A model generated the notes under the pieces. The model worked only from the letters and a program-made list of their open reading frames with translations, searched no databases and was not told the origin of the DNA. Positions 33,371-43,781 of a stretch of 64,000 nucleotides of DNA are shown here, piece by piece (the first letter of the stretch is position 1; every line of letters begins with the position of its first letter). This stretch comes from Fulvia fulva (taxonomy: Eukaryota; Ascomycota; Dothideomycetes; Mycosphaerellales; Mycosphaerellaceae). A program made the position numbers and the translations under genes. The DNA is taken from assembly GCF_020509005.1 (NCBI RefSeq), contig NC_063019.1:2046001-2110000 (forward strand), given 5' to 3'.

Positions 33371-33629
33371 TAGAGACGCAGATTTGGGCACAGGCACGTG
33401 GACCAGGCGTTGCTGGACTAATCGTAAGCATGCAAGTGCGTTGACGTGTATAGATACGACCACAAATTTTGAATTACCAGGATACCACCATGGGCTTGAG
33501 CCAAGAGACGGACCTGGATGTTTGGTTGATCGCTGAAGGCTCCGGAATGGAATCGCTAATCGCAATTTCAATGCAGTCAAGGCTGGGGCAGAGACGGCAA
33601 TTCAAGGGACGCAAGACTGTGAATAGAAG

Positions 33630-33883
33630 CTAGGGATTCCAGTCGTAAGCGGCGCTGAACCTCTTCAAGCACTCGTTGCAGTATCCTTCACCAATGATCT
33701 TGATGAATGGGGAGGAGGTAAGAGCCGAGCGCTGGGCGTGATAATAAGGCTGATATAGGAGCGCATCACAACCTCTCCAAGGCATTCCCTCTGGTTGAGG
33801 TTTGGGAAATGCGCCTTTGTAAACTTTGTCGACCACACAGGAGTTAGTGAATAGATCGAGTGTCCGAGTCTACTATACTCACA
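33630..33883 (-). CDS. Possible small CxxC protein, 3' exons only
   Basis: A tentative reading. An exon ending at 33883 with ...KICHA and a GCAT|GTGAGT donor joins by a 68-nt intron (with a CTAAC branch-like site) to 33814-33630. That gives CHACAFPKPQPEGMPWRGCD ... IIGEGYCNECLKRFSAAYDW and a stop. The two C-x2-C pairs created across the junction suggest a small zinc-binding protein. I could not find the 5' exon: the frame upstream closes at a TGA near 33912. The segment is divergent from the F-box-like gene at 34032. It may be a relic. Confidence 0.3.
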
Positions 33884-34031
33884 TGCGTGGCAGATCTTGG
33901 TCTGTGCTTCGACCGGATCTCACTTTCCCACGACACGTCAGCCTTAAAAGTATTCTCTTCATCCAGCACTGGAGACAAAACCGTCGCAAATGCAACACCT
34001 CAACCAACACACGCCCACTATATTGGACAGG

Positions 34032-34667
34032 ATGGTTCAACCACAAGCCGCCACAATGCCGCCAGCCGCAGAACCAGCACCGAAGGCCACCCTCTTCACG
34101 ATCCCACAAGAACTTCGCGACCTGATCTACGAGTACACATTCGCCGACGACCATGTCAACATCCCCGAGACCTTCTCTCGCTCCGACTCGAAACCAAAGC
34201 ACGCCGCACTGCTCGCTACTTGCAAGCAAATCCATCGCGAAGCATCACCCTACTACTTCAAGCTTACCACTTTCTACATCGACCAGAGCAAAGCAAGCAC
34301 GGCCTGGTATGGTGGACTTTCCTTCGCCAACAGACGCAAGATTCGACACTTGCGCTGCATAACCCCATACGCGCGCGACACAGTACTTGCGCATGACATT
34401 TTCGTTCATTCTGCTCAAGAGAAGGCGGAGCGTACTATGGAGTCGGCGGGGCTGAATGCACACTATGCATTGTGTCGTACAGCACAGGCTTTCATTGCGG
34501 CTCGGTGTCCGCTGAGGACGAGATTCTCTTTCAACGCCGTAGGTGTTCCAGTTGGGCAGGCGGGATGTCCGATCAAGATCAGGCTGGACATGTGGGATGG
34601 GAAGCAGAAGTGGAGCCGCTGGACGGAGTCGCCGCTGTTCGAGCAATGTCCGCCGTGGAAGGGATAG
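34032..34667 (+). CDS. LPxELRDxIYE (F-box-like) family protein 1
   Basis: A single exon of 211 residues from the ATG at 34032. In-frame ATGs at 33990 and 34056 are alternatives. After a Pro/Ala-rich leader comes ATLFTIPQELRDLIYEYTF, then ALLATCKQIHREASPYYFKL and TTFYIDQSK. The first motif resembles the first helix of an F-box, which in many fungal proteins recruits Skp1, but the rest does not match a canonical F-box. The C-terminal half holds KIRLDMWDGKQKWSRWTESP, shared in form with the gene at 35111. This is a small expanded family in plant-associated Dothideomycetes-type genomes. Substrate-receptor function is unproven. Confidence 0.75.
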   Translation: MVQPQAATMPPAAEPAPKATLFTIPQELRDLIYEYTFADDHVNIPETFSRSDSKPKHAALLATCKQIHREASPYYFKLTTFYIDQSKASTAWYGGLSFANRRKIRHLRCITPYARDTVLAHDIFVHSAQEKAERTMESAGLNAHYALCRTAQAFIAARCPLRTRFSFNAVGVPVGQAGCPIKIRLDMWDGKQKWSRWTESPLFEQCPPWKG

Positions 34668-35110
34668 AGGTGGCGCAGCAAGATTGTTGTGAGAGGGAAC
34701 TCTTCTGCCGGTACGGTGAAAGCGTTTAGCGTGAGTCAGTCGAGGGCATGCATTGTTTAGAATCATGATGTTGTTCTTGGGCCTACTTTCCAATAATGTG
34801 CGCTATGTGTAGATGTCTACTGTTAGTGCACTTTATAGCCGAGTCTCTGTTCATCGCCTACGAGTTTCCTGATGTGTTTGCCGGGAGTGGATGCATGCAT
34901 AAGAACTGCTAGGTGAACTCGAGTCGTGTCACATGCGTCGAAGGATGAGGGGCCTGTGCTTGCGGCCATTGCCGGTCTTCTTGCTGTACGCACATCTTTT
35001 CGCTTCTTCGCATTTCTGCCTCGCACATAACTTCTGCAGGATCGTGGTCGACCGTCTCGTTATACCTCTACTGCGCCTTCAAGCACACCGCGAGCCAAAC
35101 ATCAACCACG
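34668..35110. other. Spacer between two tandem paralogs
   Basis: 443 bp holding the 3' UTR of the first and the promoter of the second LPxELRDxIYE paralog. Nothing else is supported. Confidence 0.4.
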
Positions 35111-35713
35111 ATGGCGTCGCTACACCCACCACCATCAGCACCGGCGCCGAAAGCAACACTCCTCACGCTGCCTCGAGAGCTTCGCGACATGATCTACGAG
35201 TTTGTCTTCCTCGATACAATCGTCCACGTCACAGAGCAGTACCCCAGACGGTCACCTTGGCTCGCACGCTCTACCAAGAACCACGACGCCCTCCTCCGCA
35301 CGTGCCTCCAGATATACGACGAGTCCTGGAACATCTACTACCGCCTCACAACTTTCTACGTCGACTCCTCGCCTCTCTCAGCCCTCTGGTATCGTCAACT
35401 CGACGCATATCAGAAAAGCAGCATTCGAGAGATGCGTTGCACGACCTGGTACAACAGACATTCCAACACGTATTGGATGTATGGGCGGCTTTCGGACAAG
35501 TACGCATCGATCGCAATGTATTGGACTTGGTACGAGGCTCAGAGGGCGCTGAAGGAGACTAGAACAGTCTTCGAGCAGGCTGGAGGCCCAATCAAGGAGG
35601 GTGTGATGAAGATCGAGATTGACAAATGGGATGGAATGGGCATTGAAAGGGTCTGGAGCATGGAGCCTTGTGGGGAGGAGTATTCGGTGTGGAAGAGGGA
35701 TAATCTGGGTTGA
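35111..35713 (+). CDS. LPxELRDxIYE (F-box-like) family protein 2
   Basis: A single exon of 200 residues. It starts MASLHPPPSAPAPKATLLTL and continues PRELRDMIYEFVFLDTIVHV, then ALLRTCLQIYDESWNIYYRL and TTFYVDSSPLSALWYRQLD. The leader APAPKATL and the blocks around LxTCxQI and YxLTTFYxD match the gene at 34032, so they are a recent tandem pair. The C-terminus (MKIEIDKWDGMGIERVWSME) parallels KIRLDMWDGKQKWSRW of that gene. No signal peptide or membrane span is seen. Confidence 0.75.
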   Translation: MASLHPPPSAPAPKATLLTLPRELRDMIYEFVFLDTIVHVTEQYPRRSPWLARSTKNHDALLRTCLQIYDESWNIYYRLTTFYVDSSPLSALWYRQLDAYQKSSIREMRCTTWYNRHSNTYWMYGRLSDKYASIAMYWTWYEAQRALKETRTVFEQAGGPIKEGVMKIEIDKWDGMGIERVWSMEPCGEEYSVWKRDNLG

Positions 35714-36087
35714 GGATGATAGAAGTGATGATTGATGAAGAGGAACAGTCGATGAATAGGAGTTTGAGTCTCCTGGGTCTGTGGCAGCATGGGCCACTTG
35801 TGAAGCGATATACAGTGTTGCTGGTGGGCTCATCTTCTGATTACGCACACACCCTACGCTCTGAAACAGATGCTTGATTGAAGCCCGCTCATTACACTCG
35901 CAAGAAGATTCAAGCCAAGTTGTGGGCGTTTTCGATCTAACGTTGAGGGACCGTCTTCTATTCAGGCAGTGGGACTAGTACAACAAGAGTTGAATGGCAA
36001 CAAGCGTTGCATAGATTTTGCGCTGGCCATGTCCATCCATACCTGTCACCAGGACAACAACCTGTCACAACTCCTGATATGGCTATG
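35714..36087. other. Convergent intergenic region
   Basis: 374 bp between two convergent paralogs (35111-35713 + and 36088-36756 -), so it contains both 3' UTRs. Nothing else is seen. Confidence 0.4.
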
Positions 36088-36756
36088 TTAATCAAGACCC
36101 TTGTACTGATCGTAGCCTCGCTCGAATCTAGTACATCCCAGCCCTGCTATAGTCGGATCACTACACCAGAAGTCTCTGATCTGCTCATGGTCCCAGCTCA
36201 CAATCTCCAGCCTAGTCTTCAGCACATCCTTCGCGATCAATATTGACGCGTTACGAATGCAATCTTGCAGATGACGCCAATGCCACTGGACTGAACGCAG
36301 CTTATGACCATCAATGAATCCTATTGACGAGTGGATGAAGGGATCGTAGCCACTAGGCACTTGTCCGTGGGAATGCACACGCACGTCTTGTAGGAGATTC
36401 CGATACTGCGGCTCGAGCGCCTTGATGAATGCAAAGCAGTAGTACGTTGCGTCGCGCCCTTCGAAGTGGAAGGTGCAGAGCTTGTAGTAGTAAGGACTAG
36501 CTTCGAGTCGAATCTGCTTGGAGACAGTCAGGAGAGCGGCAGGATAGCTAGTGACCTTTCTTCCAGGGCGGGCCACATGCGTGCCTTTGTGGTCAACATC
36601 GCCGCGATCGATGATTTCTCTGCCGCTGTACGCGAATTCGTAGATCATGTCGCGCAGCTCTTGTGGGAGTTCCAAGAACGATGTCTTCTGCTTGTTAGGT
36701 GAGGTCAAGGTGAGGCCCGCGAAGGATTTGGTCAATTCTGCGATTAGGCTGTCCAT
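36088..36756 (-). CDS. LPxELRDxIYE (F-box-like) family protein 3
   Basis: A single exon of 222 residues from the ATG at 36756. A leader (MDSLIAELTKSFAGLTLTSP) precedes FLELPQELRDMIYEFAYSGR, then ALLTVSKQIRLEASPYYYKL and CTFHFEGRDATYYCFAF. The EASPYYYKL block is nearly identical to EASPYYFKL at 34032, confirming the family. The middle contains RNLLQDVRVHSHG, and the end has RLEIVSWDHEQIRDFW, comparable to the C-terminal MDxWD-like strand of the relatives. Orientation is opposite to the two preceding members. Confidence 0.75.
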   Translation of the reverse strand: MDSLIAELTKSFAGLTLTSPNKQKTSFLELPQELRDMIYEFAYSGREIIDRGDVDHKGTHVARPGRKVTSYPAALLTVSKQIRLEASPYYYKLCTFHFEGRDATYYCFAFIKALEPQYRNLLQDVRVHSHGQVPSGYDPFIHSSIGFIDGHKLRSVQWHWRHLQDCIRNASILIAKDVLKTRLEIVSWDHEQIRDFWCSDPTIAGLGCTRFERGYDQYKGLD

Positions 36757-37027
36757 CTTGTTGAGTTGTTGATCGTTGGAAATGTGTAGAGGAGATGACG
36801 GACGAACGGTGTTGGAGATAGTAACACTTTCGTGGCGTTATACTAGTCAATGTGTTGTTGGTAAGATGTGAATGTTGAGAGCAAAGTAGTGTCATGAGGC
36901 ACAGAATGCAATCATTCACCTCGTAGTTGACTTGAACCGCTACTAACATTGACTTGTGAGTGAATGTTCCGCCTCATTATGGCTCCTTCGCCCGTTGCGA
37001 TGCCACTCAAAGCAGTTAGCATACTGC
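36757..37027 (-). other. Promoter region of paralog 3
   Basis: 271 bp between paralog 3 and paralog 4 (both minus), containing the promoter of the former and the 3' UTR of the latter. No specific site is supported. Confidence 0.35.
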
Positions 37028-37666
37028 CTATAACAGACCTAAGTTCCCGCTTGTCCATCCTGTGATGAATACTGCGTCCATAATGCCAACCACTTGTGCA
37101 CCTCGCCACATGGGTGTAACCACACTATTCGGCTCCGCAGTCCAAACTTCCATGTTGACAACACCATCTCTCACCACCACTCGACCCTGCAGCGCGCTCT
37201 TCTGGAGTTTGATGTCGTGAGACTCGAGGAAACCTCGCCAGAACTGCCGCTGGTCCTTGATCGACTTTCGATTCACATCAAGCAGCTTTTCCGTAGTCAT
37301 TTGATCGCCGGGAATCCAAAGCTTCCCAGTAAAAACTTCGGTGGACCCGAGTACGGCGGGCGAAATGCGCAGGGTTGCGATAATTGGGATGAGGAGTGCG
37401 GGTGATTGGCGCATGATCCTGAATAGTTGAGAAGGAAGAGCTTCGCGTACGATCAAGATGCTCTCCTTGTAGTAGACGGCGAGCGCTTCGTTTCGGACAT
37501 GGTGACATGTTGCGACCAGTCCGGCATTGCTCGTGACCAGATTTGAGCGCTTGAGGTCGACTTTGACATCGTGGAAGGTAAAGTAGTAGATGTTGTCGCG
37601 CATTTCCTGTGGAAGGGTGAGCAGCGTCGGCTTTGCTGGCTTGCTTTCGGCCATGTTAATGCCCAT
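37028..37666 (-). CDS. LPxELRDxIYE (F-box-like) family protein 4, divergent
   Basis: A single exon of 212 residues from the ATG at 37666. MAESKP at 37654 is the alternative start. TLLTLPQEMRDNIYYFTFHD is the family hallmark with Met for Leu, then GLVATCHHVRNEALAVYYKE. The rest diverges from the other three members: SQLFRIMRQSPALLIPIIAT replaces the usual tyrosine-rich strand, and the end is hydrophobic (QVVGIMDAVFITGWTSGNLG). It is the most distant member of the cluster. The function is unknown, and a substrate receptor is only a guess from the first helix. Confidence 0.7.
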   Translation of the reverse strand: MGINMAESKPAKPTLLTLPQEMRDNIYYFTFHDVKVDLKRSNLVTSNAGLVATCHHVRNEALAVYYKESILIVREALPSQLFRIMRQSPALLIPIIATLRISPAVLGSTEVFTGKLWIPGDQMTTEKLLDVNRKSIKDQRQFWRGFLESHDIKLQKSALQGRVVVRDGVVNMEVWTAEPNSVVTPMWRGAQVVGIMDAVFITGWTSGNLGLL

Positions 37667-37888
37667 GTCGATGCGTGGACGAGAAATTGAAAAATTTGAA
37701 GGAAATCAAGAAAAGCTGCTAGTAAGCATTGGTTCAAGTACTTCCTTCTCAAGCGATCCGGTGCACGGTGCCACTTGTGACTCGCCGCTTAAAGAAAATC
37801 ATTCGCCACGTGGTCTTTTGTACACTCACTGTATACCCGTTTCCTCGAGAGCTTGGCATACCAGTGCATCGACTGAACTCGAGGGAAC

Positions 37889-39930
37889 TCACAACTTTCC
37901 TCTATTCAAGAACTTAACCGGAAGGTCAACATGCCTACTCACGAACGAAAATCAGTAATGTCTCGCACCGTAGGAGAGAAGCTGTCAAAACTTACTTGCT
38001 TCGCAGATACTCCGCTACATTCTTCCCCAAAAAGTCATAAGTCGTCGAACAACTTACTCCCCGATCCAGATGATCATGCAACAGAAAATGCACCGCGAAC
38101 ATATTCGGCAGCTCAAACCGATCCTATCCCCACGTTAGCACTGCCGTTTCACCCTCTGCCTGCAAGTGTTGTACTCACGATATTTTTTCCGTTATACTCG
38201 TCCGCCAACAATTCCTTCATCGTCTCTACAGAAAGTACCCACCTCAACCATTCCCACTCGTCCCGATGTCTCACCCAAAAGCCCACATTGGCATTCGACC
38301 CCTTATCACCACTTCTTGCATGAACAATCCAGCCCAGTGGCCCTTTGATTGTCTCACCCAAGGGCTCGAGCTTACTGTCCGTAGCGACGGGCTGACTAGG
38401 CTGCTGACTCGGATACGTCTGCGTCTTGGTCGGTGGAGCTATCTCAGCCTCCTCACCAGTCCATAGATGTACTTTATGCTGTACATCAGCCTGCGGAAGA
38501 AGGGTGACATAGTATTCAAAGATCGGCTTGGGGAACCCTTGCCTTGCATCAAGATGGAAAGTTGAGCCCGGATAGCCCATCATAATCAAGTCCAGGATCG
38601 GGCGTAGGAATTTGTTTGGTGCGATGTCTGCTTCATTTTTCGCCTGGACTAGGATGCGGTAGTCCACGGTAGCGGCGTTTTGGTTTCTGGCATTTTCACC
38701 TGCCGTGCCGTTGAGAGTGAAGTCCAGACGGCTGAACTTGGGGATGGAGTTCCGTAAAGCGTGGCGGACCTGCGCTTCAAGCATGCGGGCTTTGTCGCTG
38801 ATGTCGAGACCTGTCATGAACCAGTGGACTTCTGCTTGATAGCCTCCCTTTGCTGTAAGCCCAACCTTCGTGGTAGGAGGTGGGAGAGCGCCTTTGACTC
38901 CGCGAAGCGCGACTCGATCTGTGCCAATCTGCTCGAAATGGAGCTCGTCAAGAATAGCGGTGACGTCGGAGTTGAAGTACCAAGGCCCTTGAATCTCATA
39001 AAGCAACTGACTCGAACAAGTCTGCGTACTGACCTCCCCGCCAGAGCCCTTGTTCTTCGTAATGACAACCTGCCCAGATTTTGCAATCTCAGCGATAGGG
39101 AACCCCAGATCGTGCCAGCCCTTCATCTCCAGCGATTTGAAGCCCGAGAATAGGCCACCGCAGACGTAGCTGCTGCACTCAACCAAATGACCCGCAACGA
39201 ATGCATTCGCAAGTTCATGGAGTTGGTCTCTGTTCCAGCCATGCCACCAGTAGCAGGCTCCTATCACAGGACTGGCATCACTCACTCGCCCACAGACCAC
39301 GATGTCGGCGCCACGGGACAAGGCTTCTGCGATCCCAAGACCACCGAGATAGGCCTGCGCATACAATGGCTCATGTTCCCAGTCGTCCAAGACTTGACCG
39401 GTGGAGATGTTCTCGAAGGTAGTCTTCTTCTCTTGTCGAGCTTTTTGCACAGCGGGAAAGACTTCATCACCACTTACCCAGGCAACCTTAAGATCTAGTC
39501 CGTTGCGCTTGACCATCTCAGCGACAACGTTTCCCAGCTTCTGCGTATCAGACGCTCCAGCGTTGACAGCAATCTTGATGTTGTGCTTTGCAATGTCGTG
39601 TAGTGCCGGCTCGAGTGCTTCCAGGAAGGTTGGCTCATATGCTCCAATGGCGCCGGTTGGGGCACCAGGGATGAATTCCTCGCTAGCTTTGCCAATAAGA
39701 CTGTCGGCTTTCATAATGCCTCTGCTTGTCATGTTTGCCTCACTCATCCAGTCGCCGACGATCACATCAACGGGGTCGTTGGCACAGTTCGCTGCAAACA
39801 TAGCGAGGCCATGGCGGCGATCTGAAACAGAGCCTGATGCACCTGCAAGGAGTCAGCCACGGCTTGAGAATGATTACTTTGTCTGTTGCTCACCCGCGAT
39901 GCGAATCGGCCGTGCTGGAGCTGCAGCCAT
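37889..39930 (-). CDS. DUF1446 / acyclic terpene utilisation AtuA-like protein
   Basis: Four exons: 39930-39894, 39842-38179, 38123-37996 and 37934-37889, with introns of 51, 55 and 61 nt and matching phases, giving 624 residues. Exon 1 codes MAAAPARPIRIAG and joins ASGSVSDRRHGLAMFAANCA. The AtuA/DUF1446 core follows: VDVIVGDWMSEANMT, IKIAVNAGASDTQKL, EPLYAQAYLGGLGIAEALSR, GADIVVCGRVSDASPVIGAC and GGLFSGFKS. A C-terminal AtuA-like domain contains GWIVHARSGDKGSNANVGFW. The last exons add FELPNMFAVHFLLHDHLDRG and HVDLPVKFLNRGKL, which agree with the family end and support the two small 3' introns. Bacterial AtuA acts in citronellol/geraniol breakdown. The fungal role is not established. Confidence 0.92.
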
Positions 39931-40217
39931 TGTGAACACTGTTAATTGTTTTGATGTGTCTTTTTGAAATATTTCAAAGATCGTCGTTGAAGTATCTGGA
40001 CGTTGTTCAAATGCTCAGGACCAACAAACCTTCGTGTAAACTCAAGAGCGGAGAAGTGCAGCCGAGGAGCCGAAGGTGCCCTCCTACGCCCGCAACAGCT
40101 GAGCAGGGTTGTATGTAAGTCATACGCATCGTTTACCATCGTCCCATATCTCACTTGTAATTCAGAGCAGTGCGTGAAAACTTGTCCGTACACCGAAACA
40201 GTGCATCAGCTTATCAG

Positions 40218-41057
40218 CTAACCTGCCTGGAGCTCTGCGGGCATATATCTGCGCAGAAGCTTCGCGCTGAACTGCAACAGCATTACTGCGATCAATGCCA
40301 ACAGGGCGCCCAGCAGCATGGCCTCCCGTTGTCGTAGAATGGTGCTCAACCGTGCCCTGCTCTGCTCGGACAGTACGCTCTTGCCGCTGTTCTTCAGCGC
40401 TAGACGCAGGCCGGGCAGGCCATCTAAACTCTTCGAGTTCATCTTCACGCGGTATTCGGCCATCTCTTTTGGATACGGTATGCCTTTCTTCGCGAAGTTT
40501 TCGAGTGTCTTCCGTTCTTCGAACCAGCCCCGTATGCCATCGTCAGGTCGTGCTGGGTCGACCCGTTGTGAGAGGAGGGGTACCGCAAAGCCGCACGACG
40601 TTTGTGCTGTCCATCACATGAGCATGCTGTTGATTGAACGACGCTTATATGTCACGGTCTCACCTTGGAACACATCAAACAGTATTATTGCTCTCATGGA
40701 CGGGTACTCCACTTTCCCCATCCTCTTTAACCACATCTCGTATTCTGGATGATCGACCTCGATGACTCTTCCCTTACAGAACCATCTCATGATGCGCGGT
40801 GACTTGCCGAAGCTGCAGAACATAATCGTCGCTCGTCCGTTCTCGTAGACATGGCTGATCGTCTCGATGCCGGATCCTGTTGCATCGAGGTATCCCACAG
40901 AATTGCCGTTGAAGATGGTCAAGGTCGCAGATGGTTGGCCCTTCGGCGAGCAGTTGACGTGTTTGCCATTCAAAGGAGCCGATGCTATGAAGAACAGATC
41001 CTGTCGTAGTGCCCATTCCTGTAAGTCAGGCGAGATGGAGTCGTAGTACTTGACCAT
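40218..41057 (-). CDS. Pyridoxamine 5'-phosphate oxidase-like flavin-binding protein with C-terminal membrane helix
   Basis: Two exons, 41057-40664 and 40606-40218, joined by a 57-nt GTGAGA...GACAG intron, give 260 residues. The first exon begins MVKYYDSISPDLQEWALRQD and has the split-barrel core: FFIASAPLNGKHVNCSPKG, VGYLDATGSGIETISHVYEN and IMFCSFGKSPRIMRWFCKG, then a conserved-looking RAIILFDVFQ. The junction restores AQTSCGFAVPLL, a typical family motif. The C-terminus contains LGALLALIAVMLLQFSAKLL, a hydrophobic helix near the end followed by RRYMPAELQAG, suggesting a tail anchor. The family binds FMN, F420 or heme, and the substrate here is unknown. It is downstream-tandem with the DUF1446 gene, but no functional link is visible. 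Confidence 0.9.
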
Positions 41058-42729
41058 CGTTGTCGTCGCTGGAGAATGTCCGAGCTGTCGAGGACGGGAT
41101 CAGACTTACGTTACATGCTTACTGATTTCACGCAAGTTGAAAGACATTCCTGTCGCGTATACAACTTTGTATGATTGCTTGGCCATGTACTACGGTTGAT
41201 GCTTGGGACAGGCGAAGGATGCGTTGGCGCGACCTTTCCGCAGGTGCCACCCTGGAAGCAGTAAGGACTTGCAGAATCTGATAAGATGCCAATGCCGATA
41301 ACGGTGCACATGCACTTGTGCGGTGAGGCGCTTTCGTTGCCACATGGAGCACGTGGGCCCGAGGCATTAGTGCACAGGTGATGTTGTTTGAAAAAGGTAG
41401 CAGTTATCTTGCTCCCAGTCTGTGAAAATGTTGTTCTTTCCACGTGCAAACATGTCTGTGCTTCGCCGAGATCCTGCCGGAAGTGGAAGCAGCGACCTCA
41501 CGTCCTGCTGCTTCCCTTCTCCTTCGCCACCTGCAGGCTACACTGCTGTCAGCACGTGTTTGCCTGACCACGCGGAAGGAGCATGGCCAAGGCATAGGCT
41601 CACTCGGTATGCATCGCCACGTGCGAGACCCAGTCATGCTTGAAGAAGCAGTAGGTCATCAGACACGTGCGAAACGCGTGCTCACTGTGGACAAGTGCCC
41701 TACAAAAGGCGCGACGCTAACTCCAGCTTCTTCCATCGACTGACAACAAGTCATTCAGTCTCGTGTGTTGTTACCGGAGAGGAGCGCGCTTGTCTGGTTC
41801 AGTACCGACACGAGCAACGCCAGCTCTGCAACCAGCATCAACGAGTCCCGGATGGACTACTGCAAGTTGCTCCAGCATGGACGAAGCGAGGCTCCTCGGA
41901 GGACTTGAAGTCGGGGAGGACGGTGGGCATAGGCATATGTGCCGAGTAGAGCACCTCCAAACAGAGACTCTGCGATGAACCCCCACTCGACCCACTCATC
42001 ACCTGCCAGCAGCTTGCGGGCTGAGGATGCCGCGACACTCATCATCATCATCAGTGAGTGTCGACCTGGGCGGCGATTTCGTAGCTCAAGCGAACTGCAG
42101 CGAGCTTTCACGTTTGCTGGGAATGCGGCCGCTTCCGCATCTGAGAAATTCAGATATCGCCAACTTCAGGCGCTCGAGCCACCCCGCCCTGCCACCATTT
42201 GCGGGACGCATCGGAGACGGACATTTGACAATACCTTGCCATCCTCACCTTCGACAATGGCACAATAGCAACTCTTGCAAGCATTCGCAAGATGGCCGCG
42301 CACGACAATCGCTGGAACCTCCCAGCTATTGTGCGAAAGAGAAAGTCGCTCCTCGACGGTCCCGACTTACAATGGATAAGATGTCCTGCTATTGTGAGCA
42401 AGGGCCGCCCAACGCCATCCTCACCTGCACAATAGCGACTTTCTTGACAATTGTGGAACAGGTCTATATCTTTCTCGACGTTCGAAGACTTCTTCTTCTT
42501 CTTCTCGTACCTCATCGCCACTTCTTTCTTCCTCAAAGACAACTCGGGACAGCAAGATACAACACTTCTCTTCTCCTCACGACCTTCATAAGCTTGCAAC
42601 AGCTCCTTACAAGGACAGACATTGTAAGTCCTGCAATGTTCGCGGCATGCCACCACTACACTACTGACACTCACCTATAGAGACATTTCACGACCACCAA
42701 TACAAAGCAACTTCCTCTCTTCAGCAACC
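41058..42729. other. Intergenic region
   Basis: About 1.7 kb between the PNPOx-like gene (-) and the next plus-strand gene, so it contains two divergent promoters. No coding sequence is supported. The right part carries the inverted 9-mer cluster annotated separately and a pyrimidine-rich leader (42480-42729), with a possible leader intron (GTAAGT at 42624, CTATAG ending near 42680). Confidence 0.45.
42261..42436. promoter_or_regulatory. Cluster of four CACAATAGC 9-mers in alternating orientation
   Basis: The word CACAATAGC occurs exactly at 42261-42269 (+), 42325-42333 (-), 42388-42396 (-) and 42428-42436 (+), all within 176 bp and about 300-470 bp before the start of the 42730 gene. A fifth imperfect copy, GACAATTGTGG, is at 42446-42456. 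Four exact 9-mers so close together are unlikely by chance. They could be binding sites for a dimeric regulator or the arms of a folded-back repeat. The function is inference. Confidence 0.45.
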
Positions 42730-43781
42730 ATGGCAGGCCAAGGTTACTACAACAGCTTCAACAGCTTCAACTACCAGCAGTTCGGCTTGATCGATCCTGA
42801 GCTCGACCCCTTCAACGACTCCATGTCGTCCCTCTTTGACTACAACGGCTACCAGCAAGATGGCTTCCTGCCACCGTTCACTCCACCACCGACTGGCAAC
42901 TTTGCTGGTGTCGCGCCAACCCCGCCAACCTCATGTAAGTCGCCCCAATGTAACAAAGTCGCCTCCAGTAGCTTGGCCCTGCGTGCTAACCTGTATTACC
43001 AGCCACGGCCTACACCGACAGCGCATCGTCTACCTCTCCACCATCTGCCAAGCGCAGAGCGACCAGGTCCAAGACGGACCCTGTCACTCCCAGGAAGGAC
43101 AGGTCGCACGTGAAGCGCCGTGCGCTTCCCACTGTTGGCGCCAACGGTCTTCGCTTCGCCAATGCTCACGATGCTGAGCTGTTCGGACTCCGCACCAAGG
43201 TAGAGCTACCAGATGAAGATTGGGAGGACATCGCAGCCAACCCAGAGAAGTGGGTGAAGGAGATCATGGCAGCCTTCGACAAGGAGCCCATCAAGGAGCC
43301 GTCTCGCACCAACAAGAATGGCAGGGCCATTGCCCCAGCCACGTGGGCAAAGTTCCAGTCCGACCACGTCGAGAAGACCAAAAACCACATCAAGAAGAAC
43401 CCCAGCATGGTCGAAATCGGTGCTTGGCAGGTCTTTCAGGCGATTATCGATGCCCACAAGCTCGGCTACCTCGACTTCAAGGCAGAGTCCACCACGATCT
43501 GCTCAGTCCACATGACTGAGGCCATCAAAGCTGTCGCCGACTACGCCGTCATTCGTTTCGACGTCGTCCGATGCCAGGGCATCGAGAACCTGGCCAGCTC
43601 GGTGGGTGCCACCATCATGCGCAAGGTGAACTGCTGCAACGGCAACAGTGCCAAGAAGGAGCGGGAGGAGCGCAACGCGCAGGTGGCTGCAGAGAAGGGC
43701 ATCAGCTACGAGGCGGTCTTGGGCTCGGGACAGAAGAGCAATGGTGGCAACAACAAGCGCAAGCGCAAGAACTCGGAGTAA
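42730..43781 (+). CDS. Basic, probably nuclear fungal protein of unknown function
   Basis: Two exons, 42730-42934 and 43003-43781, with a 68-nt GTAAGT...TACCAG intron and a CTAAC branch-like site, give 327 residues. The N-terminal ~75 residues are Asn/Tyr/Phe/Pro-rich (MAGQGYYNSFNSFNYQQFGL), a prion-like or activation-like composition. A basic Ser/Lys/Arg segment follows (SAKRRATRSKTDPVTPRKDR). The conserved-looking core runs from GLRFANAHDAELFGLRTKVE through DWEDIAANPEKWVKEIMAAF to IGAWQVFQAIIDAHKLGYLD, and the end is KSNGGNNKRKRKNSE, a likely nuclear localisation signal. No known domain is recognised. Upstream lies the inverted 9-mer cluster. Confidence 0.8.
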
